A stretch of 64,000 nucleotides of DNA from Inhella proteolytica (GTDB taxonomy: Bacteria > Pseudomonadota > Gammaproteobacteria > Burkholderiales > Burkholderiaceae_C): assembly GCF_016093275.1 (NCBI RefSeq), contig NZ_JAEDAK010000008.1:124001-188000 (forward strand), in the 5' to 3' direction. The translations under genes and the position numbers were made by a program. Each line of letters opens with the position of its first letter. Within the stretch, counting starts at the first letter, position 1. Below are positions 22,377-31,870 of this stretch, in pieces. The notes beneath the pieces were generated by a model. The model saw nothing but the letters and a program-made list of their open reading frames with translations, did not search any database and was not told the origin of the DNA.

Positions 22377-22434
22377 GCCAAGGCCAGAGGCCTTGGCGCT
22401 CGGCAGGCTGAAACAGCCCACGGGGCTGTTTCAG
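22377..22434. repeat. Two-hairpin intergenic element, copy A
   Basis: 58 bases holding two perfect hairpins: a 9-bp stem gccaaggcc/ggccttggc with loop aga (22377-22397), a 10-base gap, then a 12-bp stem ctgaaacagccc/gggctgtttcag with loop acg (22408-22434). No T-run follows. It lies after the IclR gene and after pbpG, which converge here. An inverted, covarying copy is at 23658-23715. Confidence 0.8.
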
Positions 22435-22447
22435 TCCGGCCTCGCCC

Positions 22448-23440
22448 TCAGGACCCTGCTCGGTCGCTGCTCAGCCACTTCCTGACCCGCTCGGCATCGC
22501 CGATCCGGCTGTACTTGCCGGCCGAGTCGAGGAACACCATGATCAGTTTGCGGCCCGCCAACTCGGCCTGCATCACCAGGCAGCGGCCGGCCTCGGCGAT
22601 GTAGCCGGTCTTCTGCAAACCGATGTCCCAGCTGCGGCTGCGCACCAGGCCATTGGTGGTGTGGAAGGCCATGTCGCGCCGCCCCACACGCACGCGGTGC
22701 TCGGCCGTGGTGGAAAGCTCGCGCAGCAGCGGCACTTCGTAGGCCACCTTGACCAGCCGGGCCAGATCGCTGGCGCTGCTCTGGTTGGAACTGCTGAGGC
22801 CGGTCGGCTCCACATAGCGGGTGTCGCGCATGCCCAACTGCCGGGCCTTGGCGTTCATGGCCTCGACCGCAGCCGCCAGCCCCCCGGGGTAATGGCGCCC
22901 CAGCGCATTGGCGGCCCGGTTCTCGCTCGACATCAGCGCCAGGTGCAGCATCTCGCCCCGCGTCAGCTGCGTGCCCACGGCCAGGCGCGAGCCGGTGTGC
23001 TTCTCGGTGTCGATGTCTTCGTTGCTGATGGTCAGCACTTCATCCAGCGGCTGCTGGGCTTCCAGCACGACCAGGGCGGTCATCAGCTTGGTGATCGAGG
23101 CGATCGGCAGCACCGCACCCTCGTTCTTGGCCAGCAGCACCTCATTGGTCTCCTGGTCCAGCACCAGGGCCACATTGGACTTCAGCGCCAGCGGCGACGG
23201 GCTCTCTTCCAGCCCGAGCTGCTGCCCGAAACTGGGCCGGGCCGGCGCCACCGCTGCGACCACACGGCGCTTGGGCGCCTGCACCGCCGTCTTGCGTGGG
23301 CTCTTGGCTTTGCTCTTGCGAACCTGCTGGCGCTCGGCCTGCTGGGTCTTCTTGGTGGCTGCGTCGGCCGTCTGCACACCCAGGCCCGCGTCCGCCACGC
23401 TCAGAACCAGACTCAAGCACAACAGGCCCAGCAAACGCAT
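22448..23440 (-). CDS. pbpG: D-alanyl-D-alanine endopeptidase (PBP7-like)
   Basis: 330 residues from the ATG at 23440, with GGAGAG upstream and a clear signal peptide (residues 1-20). The penicillin-binding S11 peptidase motifs are all present: 'SITKLMTAL' (SxxK, near residue 110), 'SSEN' (SxN, near residue 171) and 'KTG' in 'LQKTGYIAEAG' (near 277). The N-terminal linker is Lys/Arg/Ala-rich (residues 30-65). It cleaves peptidoglycan cross-links in the periplasm. Flanked by the two inverted two-hairpin elements. Confidence 0.93.
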   Translation of the reverse strand: MRLLGLLCLSLVLSVADAGLGVQTADAATKKTQQAERQQVRKSKAKSPRKTAVQAPKRRVVAAVAPARPSFGQQLGLEESPSPLALKSNVALVLDQETNEVLLAKNEGAVLPIASITKLMTALVVLEAQQPLDEVLTISNEDIDTEKHTGSRLAVGTQLTRGEMLHLALMSSENRAANALGRHYPGGLAAAVEAMNAKARQLGMRDTRYVEPTGLSSSNQSSASDLARLVKVAYEVPLLRELSTTAEHRVRVGRRDMAFHTTNGLVRSRSWDIGLQKTGYIAEAGRCLVMQAELAGRKLIMVFLDSAGKYSRIGDAERVRKWLSSDRAGS

Positions 23441-23552
23441 CGACAGCTCTCCAGCAAAGGGGTGTCGAGTGTAACGGTCGGTCTTGCGGGCTTTCAACAT
23501 CAAAGACTTAGGGGGAAGTCTTGAGATGGGGTCGAAAGTTGCGGTTTGTCAC

Positions 23553-23575
23553 GGGTTGGGGGTGGGGTGGCTGGG
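23553..23575 (+). promoter_or_regulatory. G-quadruplex-like G-run cluster upstream of pbpG
   Basis: Four runs of three to five G separated by 1-5 bases on the plus strand, opposite to the direction of pbpG. Fits the G3+N1-7 pattern for a four-stranded structure; function not established. Confidence 0.35.
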
Positions 23576-23657
23576 CGGTCGGAAATGTGGCCTTCGAAGG
23601 GGAGTCTTCATTGACTTCCACCGCGCCCCAACCAGCCCCCGCAGGACTGAGCGCGGA

Positions 23658-23715
23658 CATGAACAGCCCATTGGGCTGTTCATGCCCCACGAAGGCCGAG
23701 GCCTCTGGCCTCGGC
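23658..23715. repeat. Two-hairpin intergenic element, copy B (inverted)
   Basis: 58 bases with a 12-bp stem catgaacagccc/gggctgttcatg, loop att (23658-23684), a 10-base gap, and a 9-bp stem gccgaggcc/ggcctcggc, loop tct (23695-23715). Reversed, it has the same stem lengths, loop lengths and spacing as copy A. Differences occur in pairs that keep base pairing. It lies just after the leuA stop. Confidence 0.8.
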
Positions 23716-23737
23716 GGGGGCTGTCCTCGGTCCGATC

Positions 23738-25279
23738 TCAGCCCTGTGCCAGCAGCTTTTCGCCTTTGGCTCGGAGCTTGTTCAGCGCATTGAGGTAGGC
23801 CTTGGCGGAGGCCACGATGATGTCCGGGTCAGCGCCCACCGCGTTCACCACGCGCCCGCCCAGCTGCAGACGCATGCTCACCTCGCCCTGGCTCTCGGAG
23901 CTGCCGCTGGAGATGGCATTGACGCTGAATAGAAGCAACTCCGCACCGCTTTGCAGCTGCGATTCGATCGCGCGCACGCAGGCGTCCACGGGCCCATTGC
24001 CTTCGCTTTCGGCGCGGTACTCGGTGCCGCCGGCCTCGAACACCACTGCCGCGCGCGGGCGCTCGCCCATCTCGGAGTTCTGCTTCAGGGCCAGCAGCTT
24101 GTAGTGATCGGGCTCGTGGTCGGCCTGCTCTTCCATCACCAGGGCCAGGATGTCCTCGTCGAACACCTCGGCCTTGCGATCGGCCAGCACCTTGAAACGC
24201 TGGAAGGCCTCGTTCAGCTCGGCCTCGCTTTCCAGCGTGATGCCGAGTTGCTCCAGGCGCTGCTTGAAGGCGTTGCGGCCGCTGAGCTTTCCCAGCACGA
24301 TCTTGTTGGCCGCCCAGCCCACGTCCTCGGCGCGCATGATTTCGTAGGTGTCACGGGCCTTCAGCACGCCATCCTGGTGGATGCCCGAAGCATGGGCAAA
24401 GGCGTTGGCGCCCACCACGGCCTTGTTGGGCTGCACGACGAAGCCGGTGGTCTGGCTGACCAGCCGCGAGGCGGCGACGATCTGGCTGGCATCGATGCCC
24501 ACTTCCAGGCCGAAGTGGTCGCGGCGGGTCTTGACCGCCATCACCACCTCTTCGAGCGAGCAGTTGCCGGCGCGCTCGCCCAGGCCGTTGATCGTGCACT
24601 CAATCTGCCGCGCGCCGCCGATCTTTACGCCGGCCAGCGAGTTGGCCACCGCCATGCCGAGGTCGTTGTGGCAGTGCACGCTCCAGATCGCGCGGTCAGA
24701 GTTGGGCACGCGGCGGCGCAGATTGGCGATGAACTCGCCATACAGCTCCGGAATGGCGTAGCCGACGGTGTCGGGGATGTTGATGGTGCCCGCGCCCTCC
24801 TCGATCACCGCTTCGATGACGCGGCAGAGAAAGTCCGGGTCGCTGCGGTAGCCGTCCTCGGGCGAGAACTCGACGTCGTCGCAATGCTGCCGCGCGAAGC
24901 GCACGGCCAGGCGGGCCTGCTCCAGCACCTGCTCACGCGTCATGCGCAGCTTCTTCTCCATATGGAGTTCGCTGGTGGCAATGAAGGTGTGGATGCGCGC
25001 GGCGTTGGCGCCCTTGAGCGCCTCGGCGGCACGGCTCAGATCGCGGTCGTTGGCGCGCGCCAGCGAGCAGATGCGGCTGTCCTTGATGGCGTCGGCGATG
25101 GCCTTCACGGCCTCGAAGTCGCCCGGGCTGGCGGCCGCAAAGCCGGCCTCGATGACATCGACCCGCAGGCGCTCCAACTGGCGCGCGATGCGCAGCTTCT
25201 CGTCCTTGGTCATCGAGGCGCCGGGCGACTGCTCGCCATCGCGCAAGGTGGTGTCAAAGATGATCAGGCGGTCGGCCAT
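23738..25279 (-). CDS. leuA: 2-Isopropylmalate synthase
   Basis: 513 residues, standard length. The catalytic TIM barrel starts '[17 protein letters not shown]' with the metal/substrate Arg-Asp; '[15 protein letters not shown]' carries the two metal-binding His (near residue 201). The C-terminal LeuA regulatory domain binds leucine for feedback inhibition. It condenses acetyl-CoA and 2-oxoisovalerate, the first committed step of leucine synthesis. A terminator hairpin and a Leu-containing leader ORF lie directly upstream. Confidence 0.96.
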   Translation of the reverse strand: MADRLIIFDTTLRDGEQSPGASMTKDEKLRIARQLERLRVDVIEAGFAAASPGDFEAVKAIADAIKDSRICSLARANDRDLSRAAEALKGANAARIHTFIATSELHMEKKLRMTREQVLEQARLAVRFARQHCDDVEFSPEDGYRSDPDFLCRVIEAVIEEGAGTINIPDTVGYAIPELYGEFIANLRRRVPNSDRAIWSVHCHNDLGMAVANSLAGVKIGGARQIECTINGLGERAGNCSLEEVVMAVKTRRDHFGLEVGIDASQIVAASRLVSQTTGFVVQPNKAVVGANAFAHASGIHQDGVLKARDTYEIMRAEDVGWAANKIVLGKLSGRNAFKQRLEQLGITLESEAELNEAFQRFKVLADRKAEVFDEDILALVMEEQADHEPDHYKLLALKQNSEMGERPRAAVVFEAGGTEYRAESEGNGPVDACVRAIESQLQSGAELLLFSVNAISSGSSESQGEVSMRLQLGGRVVNAVGADPDIIVASAKAYLNALNKLRAKGEKLLAQG

Positions 25280-25301
25280 TTGGTGCTCCAGAGTCGGAAA
25301 A

Positions 25302-25338
25302 ACAAAACGGCCCGCGCAGCTTGGACTGGGCGGGCCGT
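25302..25338 (-). terminator. Attenuator-like terminator ahead of leuA
   Basis: 9-bp perfect stem (acggcccgc 25307-25315, gcgggccgt 25330-25338) followed on the minus strand by TTTTG and more T. It ends about 25 bases before the leuA ATG, in the leader between leuA and the short leader ORF. Confidence 0.75.
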
Positions 25339-25366
25339 GGAGGGGGTCAGCACAAGGCTGGACGCG

Positions 25367-25420
25367 TCAACGCACCCGAGAGGCCTCCGGTAGTAGGGCG
25401 AGGGTGCGGGCAAACGTCAT
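25367..25420 (-). CDS. Candidate leu operon leader peptide
   Basis: 17 residues, MTFARTLALLPEASRVR. Three of 17 codons are Leu, two of them adjacent CTA, which is the kind of rare codon seen in attenuation leader peptides. It ends 29 bases before the terminator hairpin that precedes leuA. The ribosome binding site is weak. Leader function is inferred from position and codon content; the alternative pairing needed for antitermination was not resolved by eye. Confidence 0.55.
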   Translation of the reverse strand: MTFARTLALLPEASRVR

Positions 25421-25457
25421 GCGGCGAATGTAGCAGCGGCAGCCGAAACACGCTTCG

Positions 25458-26303
25458 TCAACCGTGCAGGCCCGCTTCGTCGGGCTCGTCGGTCGAGGTG
25501 GCGATCAGGCTGGCGTGCCGCCCCTTCCATTTGCGACGCGCGTACTCGGCATAGCCGGACACGCTGTAGCAGCAGAACAGCGCAAACAGGGCGATAGGCG
25601 GGTGGCTGGACACCAGCGCGATCAGCAGCACCAAGGCCACCAGCAGCGCGAAGGGCACCGAGCGCTTGAGGCTGAAATCCTTGAAGCTGTAGAAGGGCGC
25701 GTTGGTCACCATGGTGAGGCCGGCATAGAGAGTGATGCCGACCATCGCAAAGCTCAGCCAAGGGTGGGATTCCACCGTCCAGCCAGCGTCCACCGCCAGC
25801 CACAGCGAACCAGCCACCAGCGCCGCAGCCGCGGGGCTGGGCAGGCCTTGGAAAAAGCGCTTGTCGATCACACCGATGTTGGTGTTGAAGCGCGCCAGGC
25901 GCAGCGCGGCGCACGCGCAGTAGACGAAGGCAGCGATCCAGCCGAGCTTGCCGAGATCTTTCAGCGCCCACTCGTACGCCACCAGGGCGGGGGCGGCGCC
26001 AAAGCTGACCATGTCGGACAGGCTGTCCATCTGTTCGCCAAAGGCGGACTGGGTGCCCGTCATGCGCGCCACACGGCCATCCAGGCTGTCCAGCACCATG
26101 GCGCAAAAGATGCCGATGGCAGCGTTCTCGTAGCGGCCGTTCATGGCCATGACGATGGCGTAAAAACCCCCGAACAGGGCCGCCAAGGTGAACAGATTGG
26201 GCAGCACGTACAAGCCCTTGCGGGGCTTGCGCACGGGGGCGGCCAGCGCATCCAGGTCCGAATCCTGGAAGTCGGAAGAGGGGTCACTCGGGTTTGGGCT
26301 CAT
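25458..26303 (-). CDS. pssA: CDP-diacylglycerol-serine O-phosphatidyltransferase
   Basis: 281 residues, multi-spanning. The CDP-alcohol phosphotransferase signature DGxxAR(x8)GxxxD(x3)D is present in 'DSLDGRVARMTG' and 'FGEQMDSLSDM' (near residues 73-96), followed by about six hydrophobic helices. It makes phosphatidylserine, the precursor of phosphatidylethanolamine, in the inner membrane. Upstream of leuA on the same strand. Confidence 0.93.
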   Translation of the reverse strand: MSPNPSDPSSDFQDSDLDALAAPVRKPRKGLYVLPNLFTLAALFGGFYAIVMAMNGRYENAAIGIFCAMVLDSLDGRVARMTGTQSAFGEQMDSLSDMVSFGAAPALVAYEWALKDLGKLGWIAAFVYCACAALRLARFNTNIGVIDKRFFQGLPSPAAAALVAGSLWLAVDAGWTVESHPWLSFAMVGITLYAGLTMVTNAPFYSFKDFSLKRSVPFALLVALVLLIALVSSHPPIALFALFCCYSVSGYAEYARRKWKGRHASLIATSTDEPDEAGLHG

Positions 26304-26346
26304 TGGGCGCGACTGTACCCAGGCCGCCCGGGCCTTCCTAGCGCCC

Positions 26347-27054
26347 TCACAAGGCCAAACGCTCGCGCACGCCGTCGGCGGCCATGTCGCCCCCCCGCCC
26401 CTGCGCCACCAGCTGCCCGCGCTGCATCAGCAGGTATTGATCGGCCAGCTCGGCGGCGAAGTCGTAGAACTGCTCCACCAGCAGCACCGCCAGGCCGCGT
26501 TCATGGGCCAGGTGGCGGATGACGCGGCCGATGTCCTTGATGACGCTGGGCTGGATGCCTTCCGTGGGTTCGTCCAGCAACAGGACGCGGGGACCACAGG
26601 CCAGCGCGCGGGCGATGGCCAGTTGCTGCTGCTGGCCGCCGCTGAGATCCCCGCCGCGCCGGCCCAGCATCTGCTGCAGCACCGGGAACAGGGTGAAGAG
26701 CTCCGGCGGCAGCGGGCTGCCGGCCGGCCGCGGGGCCAGGCCCATCAAGAGGTTCTCGCGCACCGTCAGGCGGTTGAAGATCTCGCGCCCCTGCGGCACG
26801 AAGCCCAGGCCGGCACGCACGCGGCGGTGGGGCGGCAGCGCGTTCAGCTCCTGCCCGTCCAGCAGCATTTGGCCCTGGCTGGCGGGCACCAGGCCCATCA
26901 GGGTCTTGAGCAGCGTGGTCTTGCCCACCCCGTTGCGGCCCAGCAGCACCGTCACCTCACCGGCGCGCAGGCCAAAGTCCAGCCCGCGCAGGATGTGCGA
27001 GCCGCCGTAGTGCTGGTGCAGGCCCTGCACCTGCAGCAAGGAATCAGCGGCCAA
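26347..27054 (-). CDS. urtE: Urea ABC transporter ATP-binding subunit UrtE
   Basis: 235 residues. Walker A 'LLGRNGVGKTTLLKTLMG' (near residue 37), signature 'LSGGQQQQLAIARAL' (near 135) and Walker B 'VLLLDEPTEGIQPSVI'. The 'EGIQPSVI' after Walker B is characteristic of UrtE among LivF-like ATPases. Start overlaps the end of urtD. Last of the urtABCDE operon. Confidence 0.94.
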   Translation of the reverse strand: MAADSLLQVQGLHQHYGGSHILRGLDFGLRAGEVTVLLGRNGVGKTTLLKTLMGLVPASQGQMLLDGQELNALPPHRRVRAGLGFVPQGREIFNRLTVRENLLMGLAPRPAGSPLPPELFTLFPVLQQMLGRRGGDLSGGQQQQLAIARALACGPRVLLLDEPTEGIQPSVIKDIGRVIRHLAHERGLAVLLVEQFYDFAAELADQYLLMQRGQLVAQGRGGDMAADGVRERLAL

Positions 27055-27877
27055 GGTACACCTCGATCACCTGCTCGTTGGCCTGCACCTCGTCCATGCG
27101 CCCCTCGGCCAGCACGCGGCCCTCGTGCAGCACGGTCACCTGACCGTCAGCGCCGGCCAGCTCGCCCACGAAAGCCATGTCGTGCTCCACCACCAGCAGG
27201 GTGTGGCGCCCGGCCAGGCAGCGGAACAGCTCGGCGGTGCGCGCGGTTTCCTCGTCCGTCATGCCGGCCACGGGTTCGTCCAGCAGCAGCAGCCGCGGGT
27301 CCTGTGCCAGCAGCATGCCGATCTCCAGCCACTGCTTTTGCCCGTGGCTCAGCAGGCCGGCCACGCGGTCGGCCTCGCTCCACAGGTGCACCTCCTGCAG
27401 CAGCTCGTCCAGGCGGTCGCGCTGGGCGGCGCTCAGGCGGGCGCGCAGGGCCTGGCGCACACGCCGGTCGCCGGCCAGGGCCAGTTCCAGGTTCTGCTGC
27501 ACCGTCAAGGCTTCGAACACGGTGGGTTTCTGGAACTTGCGGCCGATGCCGGCCCGGGCGATCTCGGTCTCGCTCATGCGGCGCAGGTCCAGGTTGGAGC
27601 CGAAGAAGAGCCGGCCGCTGTCGGGCCGGGTCTTGCCGGTGATGCAGTCCATCAAGGTGGTCTTGCCCGCGCCATTGGGGCCGATGACGCAGCGCAGCTC
27701 GCCCAGGCCCAAGGTGAGCGAGAGCCCGCCGAGCGCCTGGAAGCCATCGAAGGCCACGCGCAGGTCTTCGACGTACAGCGCCACGCCCTGGTTGAACACC
27801 GGCTCGCCCCGCGCCAGCACCTGGGCCTGCAGGCGCGCGCGCGCCTGGGCGCCGGCTTCCATCAGATCGGGCGTCAT
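27044..27877 (-). CDS. urtD: Urea ABC transporter ATP-binding subunit UrtD
   Basis: 277 residues from the ATG at 27877, overlapping the urtC stop (ATGA). Walker A 'CVIGPNGAGKTTLMDCITGK' (near residue 63), 'RKFQKPTVFEALTVQQNLEL', signature 'LSHGQKQWLEIGMLL' and Walker B 'LLLLDEPVAGMTDEE'. 'GKTRPDSGRLFFG' and 'HGQKQWLEIGM' are UrtD traits. Partners UrtE in energising urea uptake. Confidence 0.94.
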   Translation of the reverse strand: MTPDLMEAGAQARARLQAQVLARGEPVFNQGVALYVEDLRVAFDGFQALGGLSLTLGLGELRCVIGPNGAGKTTLMDCITGKTRPDSGRLFFGSNLDLRRMSETEIARAGIGRKFQKPTVFEALTVQQNLELALAGDRRVRQALRARLSAAQRDRLDELLQEVHLWSEADRVAGLLSHGQKQWLEIGMLLAQDPRLLLLDEPVAGMTDEETARTAELFRCLAGRHTLLVVEHDMAFVGELAGADGQVTVLHEGRVLAEGRMDEVQANEQVIEVYLGR

Positions 27878-28962
27878 GGGCGCTCCTTGCGGCTCAGCGC
27901 GCCGATCAAGCCGATCAGGCCGCGCGGCAGGAACAGGGTGACGGCGATGAACAGCCCGCCCAGCACGAACAGCCAGACCTCGGGCAGCCAGGCCGTGAAC
28001 ACCGACTTGCCACCATTGACGAAGAAGGCGCCAAGAATCGGCCCGATCAAGGTGCCACGCCCGCCCACGGCAGCCCAGATCGCCATCTCGATGCTGGCGG
28101 CCGGGCTCATCTCGCTCGGGTTGATGATGCCGACCTGGGGCACGTACAAGACCCCGGCCAGCGCACACATCAGCGCCGAGAGCACCCAGATGCTGAGCTT
28201 GTAGGCCACCGGGTCGTAGCCGCAGAAGCGCAGCCGGCTCTCGGCGTCGCGCACTGCCAGCAGCAGGCGGCCATAGCGGCCTTGCGTGAGCCAGCGCGCC
28301 AGCAGGTAGCAGCCCAGCAGCGCCAGGCCCGAGGCCAGGCACAGCGCCAGCTTCATGGCGGGCAGCTGCAGGCTGATGCCGGCCAGGCGCTTGAAATCCG
28401 TGAAGCCGTTGTTGCCGCCAAAGCCCGTTTCGTTGCGGAAGAAGAGCAGCATGGCGGCCACCGTCAGCGCCTGCGTGATGATGGAAAAGTACACGCCCTG
28501 GATGCGGCTGCGAAAGGCAAACCAGCCGAACAGCGCGGCCAGCGCCCCGGGCACGGCCAGCGCCAGGAAGAGCTGCGCGGGCAGCGAGTCGCTCAGCGCC
28601 CAGTGCCAGGGCAGCTCCTGCCAGTTCAGGAAGACCATGAAATCGGGCAGCTCGCTGCCGTACTGGCCCTCGCGGCCGATCTGGCGCATCAGGTACATGC
28701 CCATGCCATAGCCGCCCAGCGCGAAGAACAGGCCATGGCCGAGCGAGAGGATGCCGGTGAAGCCCCAGATCAGGTCGATGGCCAAGGCGCAGATGGCATA
28801 GCAGGCGAACTTGCCCAGCAGGCCGACGTAGAACTCCGACAGATGCAGCGGGTGCCCAGCCGGCACGGCCAGGTGCAGCAGCGGCACGCCCAGCAGCCAC
28901 ACGGCGGCCAGGGCTGCCAGCACGGCCCAGCCACGCGGGGAAAGCAAGCGGGGAGTGCTCAT
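27874..28962 (-). CDS. urtC: Urea ABC transporter permease UrtC
   Basis: 362 residues from the ATG at 28962, overlapping the urtB stop by four bases. About nine hydrophobic helices of the branched-chain amino-acid/urea permease family. 'GFTGILSLGHGLFFALGGYG' (near residue 70) and 'MSPAASIEMAIWAAVGGRG' (near 293) are typical of UrtC. Forms the inner-membrane channel with UrtB. Confidence 0.93.
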   Translation of the reverse strand: MSTPRLLSPRGWAVLAALAAVWLLGVPLLHLAVPAGHPLHLSEFYVGLLGKFACYAICALAIDLIWGFTGILSLGHGLFFALGGYGMGMYLMRQIGREGQYGSELPDFMVFLNWQELPWHWALSDSLPAQLFLALAVPGALAALFGWFAFRSRIQGVYFSIITQALTVAAMLLFFRNETGFGGNNGFTDFKRLAGISLQLPAMKLALCLASGLALLGCYLLARWLTQGRYGRLLLAVRDAESRLRFCGYDPVAYKLSIWVLSALMCALAGVLYVPQVGIINPSEMSPAASIEMAIWAAVGGRGTLIGPILGAFFVNGGKSVFTAWLPEVWLFVLGGLFIAVTLFLPRGLIGLIGALSRKERP

Positions 28963-30515
28963 GCGTCCACGCTCCGGCCCTTGAGGGCGAACAGGCCCTG
29001 CGGGCGCTTCTGGATGACGAGGATGAGCAGCAGCAGCAGGCCGATCTTGGCCAGCACCGCGCCCTGCCAGCCTTCCAGCAGCTTGGCCAGCACGCCCAAG
29101 CCCAGGCCGGCGTACACCGTGCCGGCCAGTTGCCCCACGCCGCCCAGCACCACCACCATGAAGGCGTCCACGATGGTGCTCTGGCCCAGGTCCGGCCCCA
29201 CATTCCCCACCTGGCTGAGCGCACAGCCGGCCAGGCCGGCAAGGCCGGAGCCGAGTGCGAAGGCCAGGGTGTCCACCCGCGCCGTGTCCACGCCCACGCA
29301 GGCCGCCATGCGGCGGTTCTGCGTCACGCCGCGCACCAGCAGGCCCAGGCGCGTGCGGGTGAGCAGCAGGGCCACGCCCAGCAGCACCAGGGCGGCCAGC
29401 CCGATGATGGCCAGGCGGTTCCATGGCAGCGTGAGGTTGGGCAGCAAGGCCCAGCCGCCGCTCAAGACACCGGGGTTCTCCACCGCCACGTTCTGCGCGC
29501 CAAAGAGGCTGCGCACCGTCTGCATCAGGATCAGGCTCAGGCCCCAGGTGGCCAGCAGGGATTCAAGCGGCCGGCCGTACAGGTGGCGGATCACCAGCCG
29601 CTCCATCAGCACACCCACCGCGGCCGCGGCCAGGAAGCTGGCCGGCAGCGCCAGCAGCAGGTAGGCATCAAAGGCGCCCGGCGGCAACCAGGCACGGAAG
29701 GCCTGCTGCACGCCCCAGGTGGCATAGGCGCCAATCATCAGCAGCTCGCCATGGGCCATGTTGATCACGCCCATCAGCCCGTAGGTGATGGCCAGGCCCA
29801 AGGCAGCCAGCAGCAGGATGGAGCCCAGGCTCAGGCCGCTGAAGAGCAGCTGCGCGCGCTCCCCCCAGGCCAGGCGCTCGGCCACCGCCTGGGCAGCCTG
29901 CTGCAGGGCGCGGCGCACCGTGGGGTCGGTCTCGGCGGCCAGCCGCTCCAACAGCAAGGCTCGCGTGCTGGGGTCGGCGGCCTGGGCCAGGGCCTGGGCG
30001 GCGCGCAGGCGCTGTGCGGGCTCGGCGGCGGAGAGCCGGGCCGCCGCCAAGAGGCGGTCCAGTTGCTGCTGCAGGGCCGGCAGGGTTTCGGCCGCGCGGG
30101 CGCGCTCCAGCAGGGGCAGGCGGGCGGGGTCGGGCTGGTCGGCCAGCACTTGCAGGGCCTGGGCACGGCGCTCCGGCTCGGGGGCTAGCAGGTCCAGGGC
30201 GGCGAGCGCGTTCTCGAACTCACGCCGCAGGCGGTTGTTCAGCATCGGCTCTTCGCCCTCGGTGGCGGGCGGCTCGCCCGGTGCGGCCACGCGCACCTGA
30301 TCCCCCTGGATGCGCACCCGCCCCTCCAGCAGGGCTTGCAGGTAGGCGCCCAGGCGCCGGTCGCCCGCCAGCAAGGCCTGGTTGAGCGCGGCGACGCGTG
30401 CGTCGCCCTCGCCCTGCGCCAGCTGCAGTTGCAGCGCCGGGCTCAGCGCCCGCGCCGGGCCGGCGCCCAGCAGCAGCGCCAGACCCAGCAAGAAGACCCG
30501 CCAGCCCGCGCGCAT
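28959..30515 (-). CDS. urtB: Urea ABC transporter permease UrtB, long form
   Basis: 518 residues, in line with UrtB proteins that carry a large N-terminal periplasmic part. A signal peptide (residues 1-23) is followed by about 195 residues of helical, HEAT-like repeats rich in Ala/Leu/Arg ('[20 protein letters not shown]'). The permease domain starts near residue 222 ('[20 protein letters not shown]') and includes '[20 protein letters not shown]' and, near its end, '[20 protein letters not shown]'. Second gene of the urt operon. Confidence 0.93.
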   Translation of the reverse strand: MRAGWRVFLLGLALLLGAGPARALSPALQLQLAQGEGDARVAALNQALLAGDRRLGAYLQALLEGRVRIQGDQVRVAAPGEPPATEGEEPMLNNRLRREFENALAALDLLAPEPERRAQALQVLADQPDPARLPLLERARAAETLPALQQQLDRLLAAARLSAAEPAQRLRAAQALAQAADPSTRALLLERLAAETDPTVRRALQQAAQAVAERLAWGERAQLLFSGLSLGSILLLAALGLAITYGLMGVINMAHGELLMIGAYATWGVQQAFRAWLPPGAFDAYLLLALPASFLAAAAVGVLMERLVIRHLYGRPLESLLATWGLSLILMQTVRSLFGAQNVAVENPGVLSGGWALLPNLTLPWNRLAIIGLAALVLLGVALLLTRTRLGLLVRGVTQNRRMAACVGVDTARVDTLAFALGSGLAGLAGCALSQVGNVGPDLGQSTIVDAFMVVVLGGVGQLAGTVYAGLGLGVLAKLLEGWQGAVLAKIGLLLLLILVIQKRPQGLFALKGRSVDA

Positions 30516-30518
30516 GGC

Positions 30519-31778
30519 TTACTTCTTCTCGGGCTCGTTCTTCTTGCCCTTGTTTTCGGGGATGTAGTCGCTCCAGGGGTCCGCCTGCACCGGGCCCGGG
30601 GTCTTCCACACCACGTTGAACTGGCCATCCGCCTTGACCTCGCCGATGAACACCGACTTGTGCAGGTGGTGGTTCTTCTCGTCCATCTTGGAGGTGATGC
30701 CCGAGGGGGCGGTGAAGGTCTGCCCGGCCATGGCGGCGATGACCTTGTCGGTCTCGGTGCTCTTGGCCTTGGCCACGGCCTGGGCCCACATGTGCACGCC
30801 GATGTAGGTGGCCTCCATGGGGTCGTTGGTCAGCGGCTTGTCCTTGTGGCCGGCGATGTTCTTGGCCTTGGCATAGGTCGCCCACTTCTTGGTGAAGGCC
30901 TCGTTGGCGGGGTTCTTCAGGCTCATGAAGTAGTTCCAGGCGGCCAGGTGGCCCACCAGGGGCTTGGTGTCCACGCCGCGCAGCTCTTCCTCGCCCACAC
31001 TGAAGGCCACCACCGGCACGTCCGTGGCCTTCAGGCCCTGGTTGCCCAGTTCCTTATAGAAGGGCACGTTGGAGTCGCCATTGATGGTGGAGACCACCGC
31101 GGTCTTCTTGCCCTCGGCGGCGAACTTCTTGATCTTGGCGATGATGGACTGGTAATCGCTGTGGCCGAAGGGGGTGTACTCCTCCAGGATGTCGGCCTCG
31201 CCGATGCCCTTGGTCTTGAGGAAGGCGCGCAGGATCTTGTTGGTGGTGCGCGGGTACACATAGTCGGTGCCCAGCAGCACGAAGCGCTTGGCCCCGCCAC
31301 CGTCCTTGCTCATCAGGTACTCCACCGCAGGGATGGCCTGCTGGTTCGGCGCAGCGCCCGTGTAGAACACGTTCTTGCTCAGTTCCTCGCCCTCGTACTG
31401 CACGGGGTAGAAGAGCAGCGAGTTGGTGCTCTCGAACACCGGCAGCACCGATTTGCGGCTCACCGAAGTCCAGCAGCCGAACACCACGGCCACCTTGTCC
31501 TGGCTGATGAGCTGCTTGGCTTTTTCCGCGAACAGCGGCCAGTTGGAGGCCGGGTCCACCACCACCGGCTCGAGCTTCTTGCCCAGCACACCGCCCTTGG
31601 CATTGATCTCGTCGATCGCCATCAGCACGGTGTCCTTGAGCACCGTCTCGGAGATGGCCATGGTGCCGGAGAGGGAGTGCAGCACGCCGACCTTGATGGT
31701 GTCGGCGGCCCAGGCGGGAACGGCGAGCAGGCTGGCAGCGGCAAGGCTGATGGATCGCAGGGCAGAACGGCGCAGCAT
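30519..31778 (-). CDS. urtA: Urea ABC transporter substrate-binding protein UrtA
   Basis: 419 residues; the ATG at 31778 follows AAGGAG. Signal peptide cleaved after 'VPAWA' (residue 24). The mature protein starts '[20 protein letters not shown]', the conserved UrtA N-terminus, and contains '[16 protein letters not shown]' and '[10 protein letters not shown]' (near residues 100-130), specific to the urea/short-amide binding group. Periplasmic. A near-consensus sigma-54 promoter lies about 50 bases upstream, implying control by nitrogen supply. Confidence 0.96.
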   Translation of the reverse strand: MLRRSALRSISLAAASLLAVPAWAADTIKVGVLHSLSGTMAISETVLKDTVLMAIDEINAKGGVLGKKLEPVVVDPASNWPLFAEKAKQLISQDKVAVVFGCWTSVSRKSVLPVFESTNSLLFYPVQYEGEELSKNVFYTGAAPNQQAIPAVEYLMSKDGGGAKRFVLLGTDYVYPRTTNKILRAFLKTKGIGEADILEEYTPFGHSDYQSIIAKIKKFAAEGKKTAVVSTINGDSNVPFYKELGNQGLKATDVPVVAFSVGEEELRGVDTKPLVGHLAAWNYFMSLKNPANEAFTKKWATYAKAKNIAGHKDKPLTNDPMEATYIGVHMWAQAVAKAKSTETDKVIAAMAGQTFTAPSGITSKMDEKNHHLHKSVFIGEVKADGQFNVVWKTPGPVQADPWSDYIPENKGKKNEPEKK

Positions 31779-31813
31779 CGGAACTCCTTGGGGTGGGTGA
31801 GGGTCAAAACTCC

Positions 31814-31828
31814 TGCTGCACTGCAGCA
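31814..31828. promoter_or_regulatory. 15-bp palindrome at the predicted urtA start
   Basis: Perfect dyad tgctgca-c-tgcagca. It overlaps the expected urtA transcription start and the -12 end of the urtA sigma-54 promoter, so a protein bound here could affect urtA alone. Binding factor unknown. Confidence 0.4.
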
Positions 31829-31840
31829 AGGGCTGTGCCA
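31825..31840 (-). promoter_or_regulatory. Sigma-54 promoter of urtA
   Basis: On the minus strand TGGCACAGCCCTTGCT: matches the sigma-54 consensus TGGCACG-N4-TTGCW at nearly every position, with GG and GC exactly ten bases apart. It predicts a start near 31814, about 35 bases before the urtA ATG. Confidence 0.85.
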
Positions 31841-31870
31841 CCCCCGTGCTCCCACCATCCGGCCCGCGCA

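Noticed and set aside
25367-25420. T-box or leucine riboswitch before leuA
   Set aside because: No T-box sequence or aptamer-like conserved block; the leader ORF plus terminator fits ribosome-mediated attenuation better.
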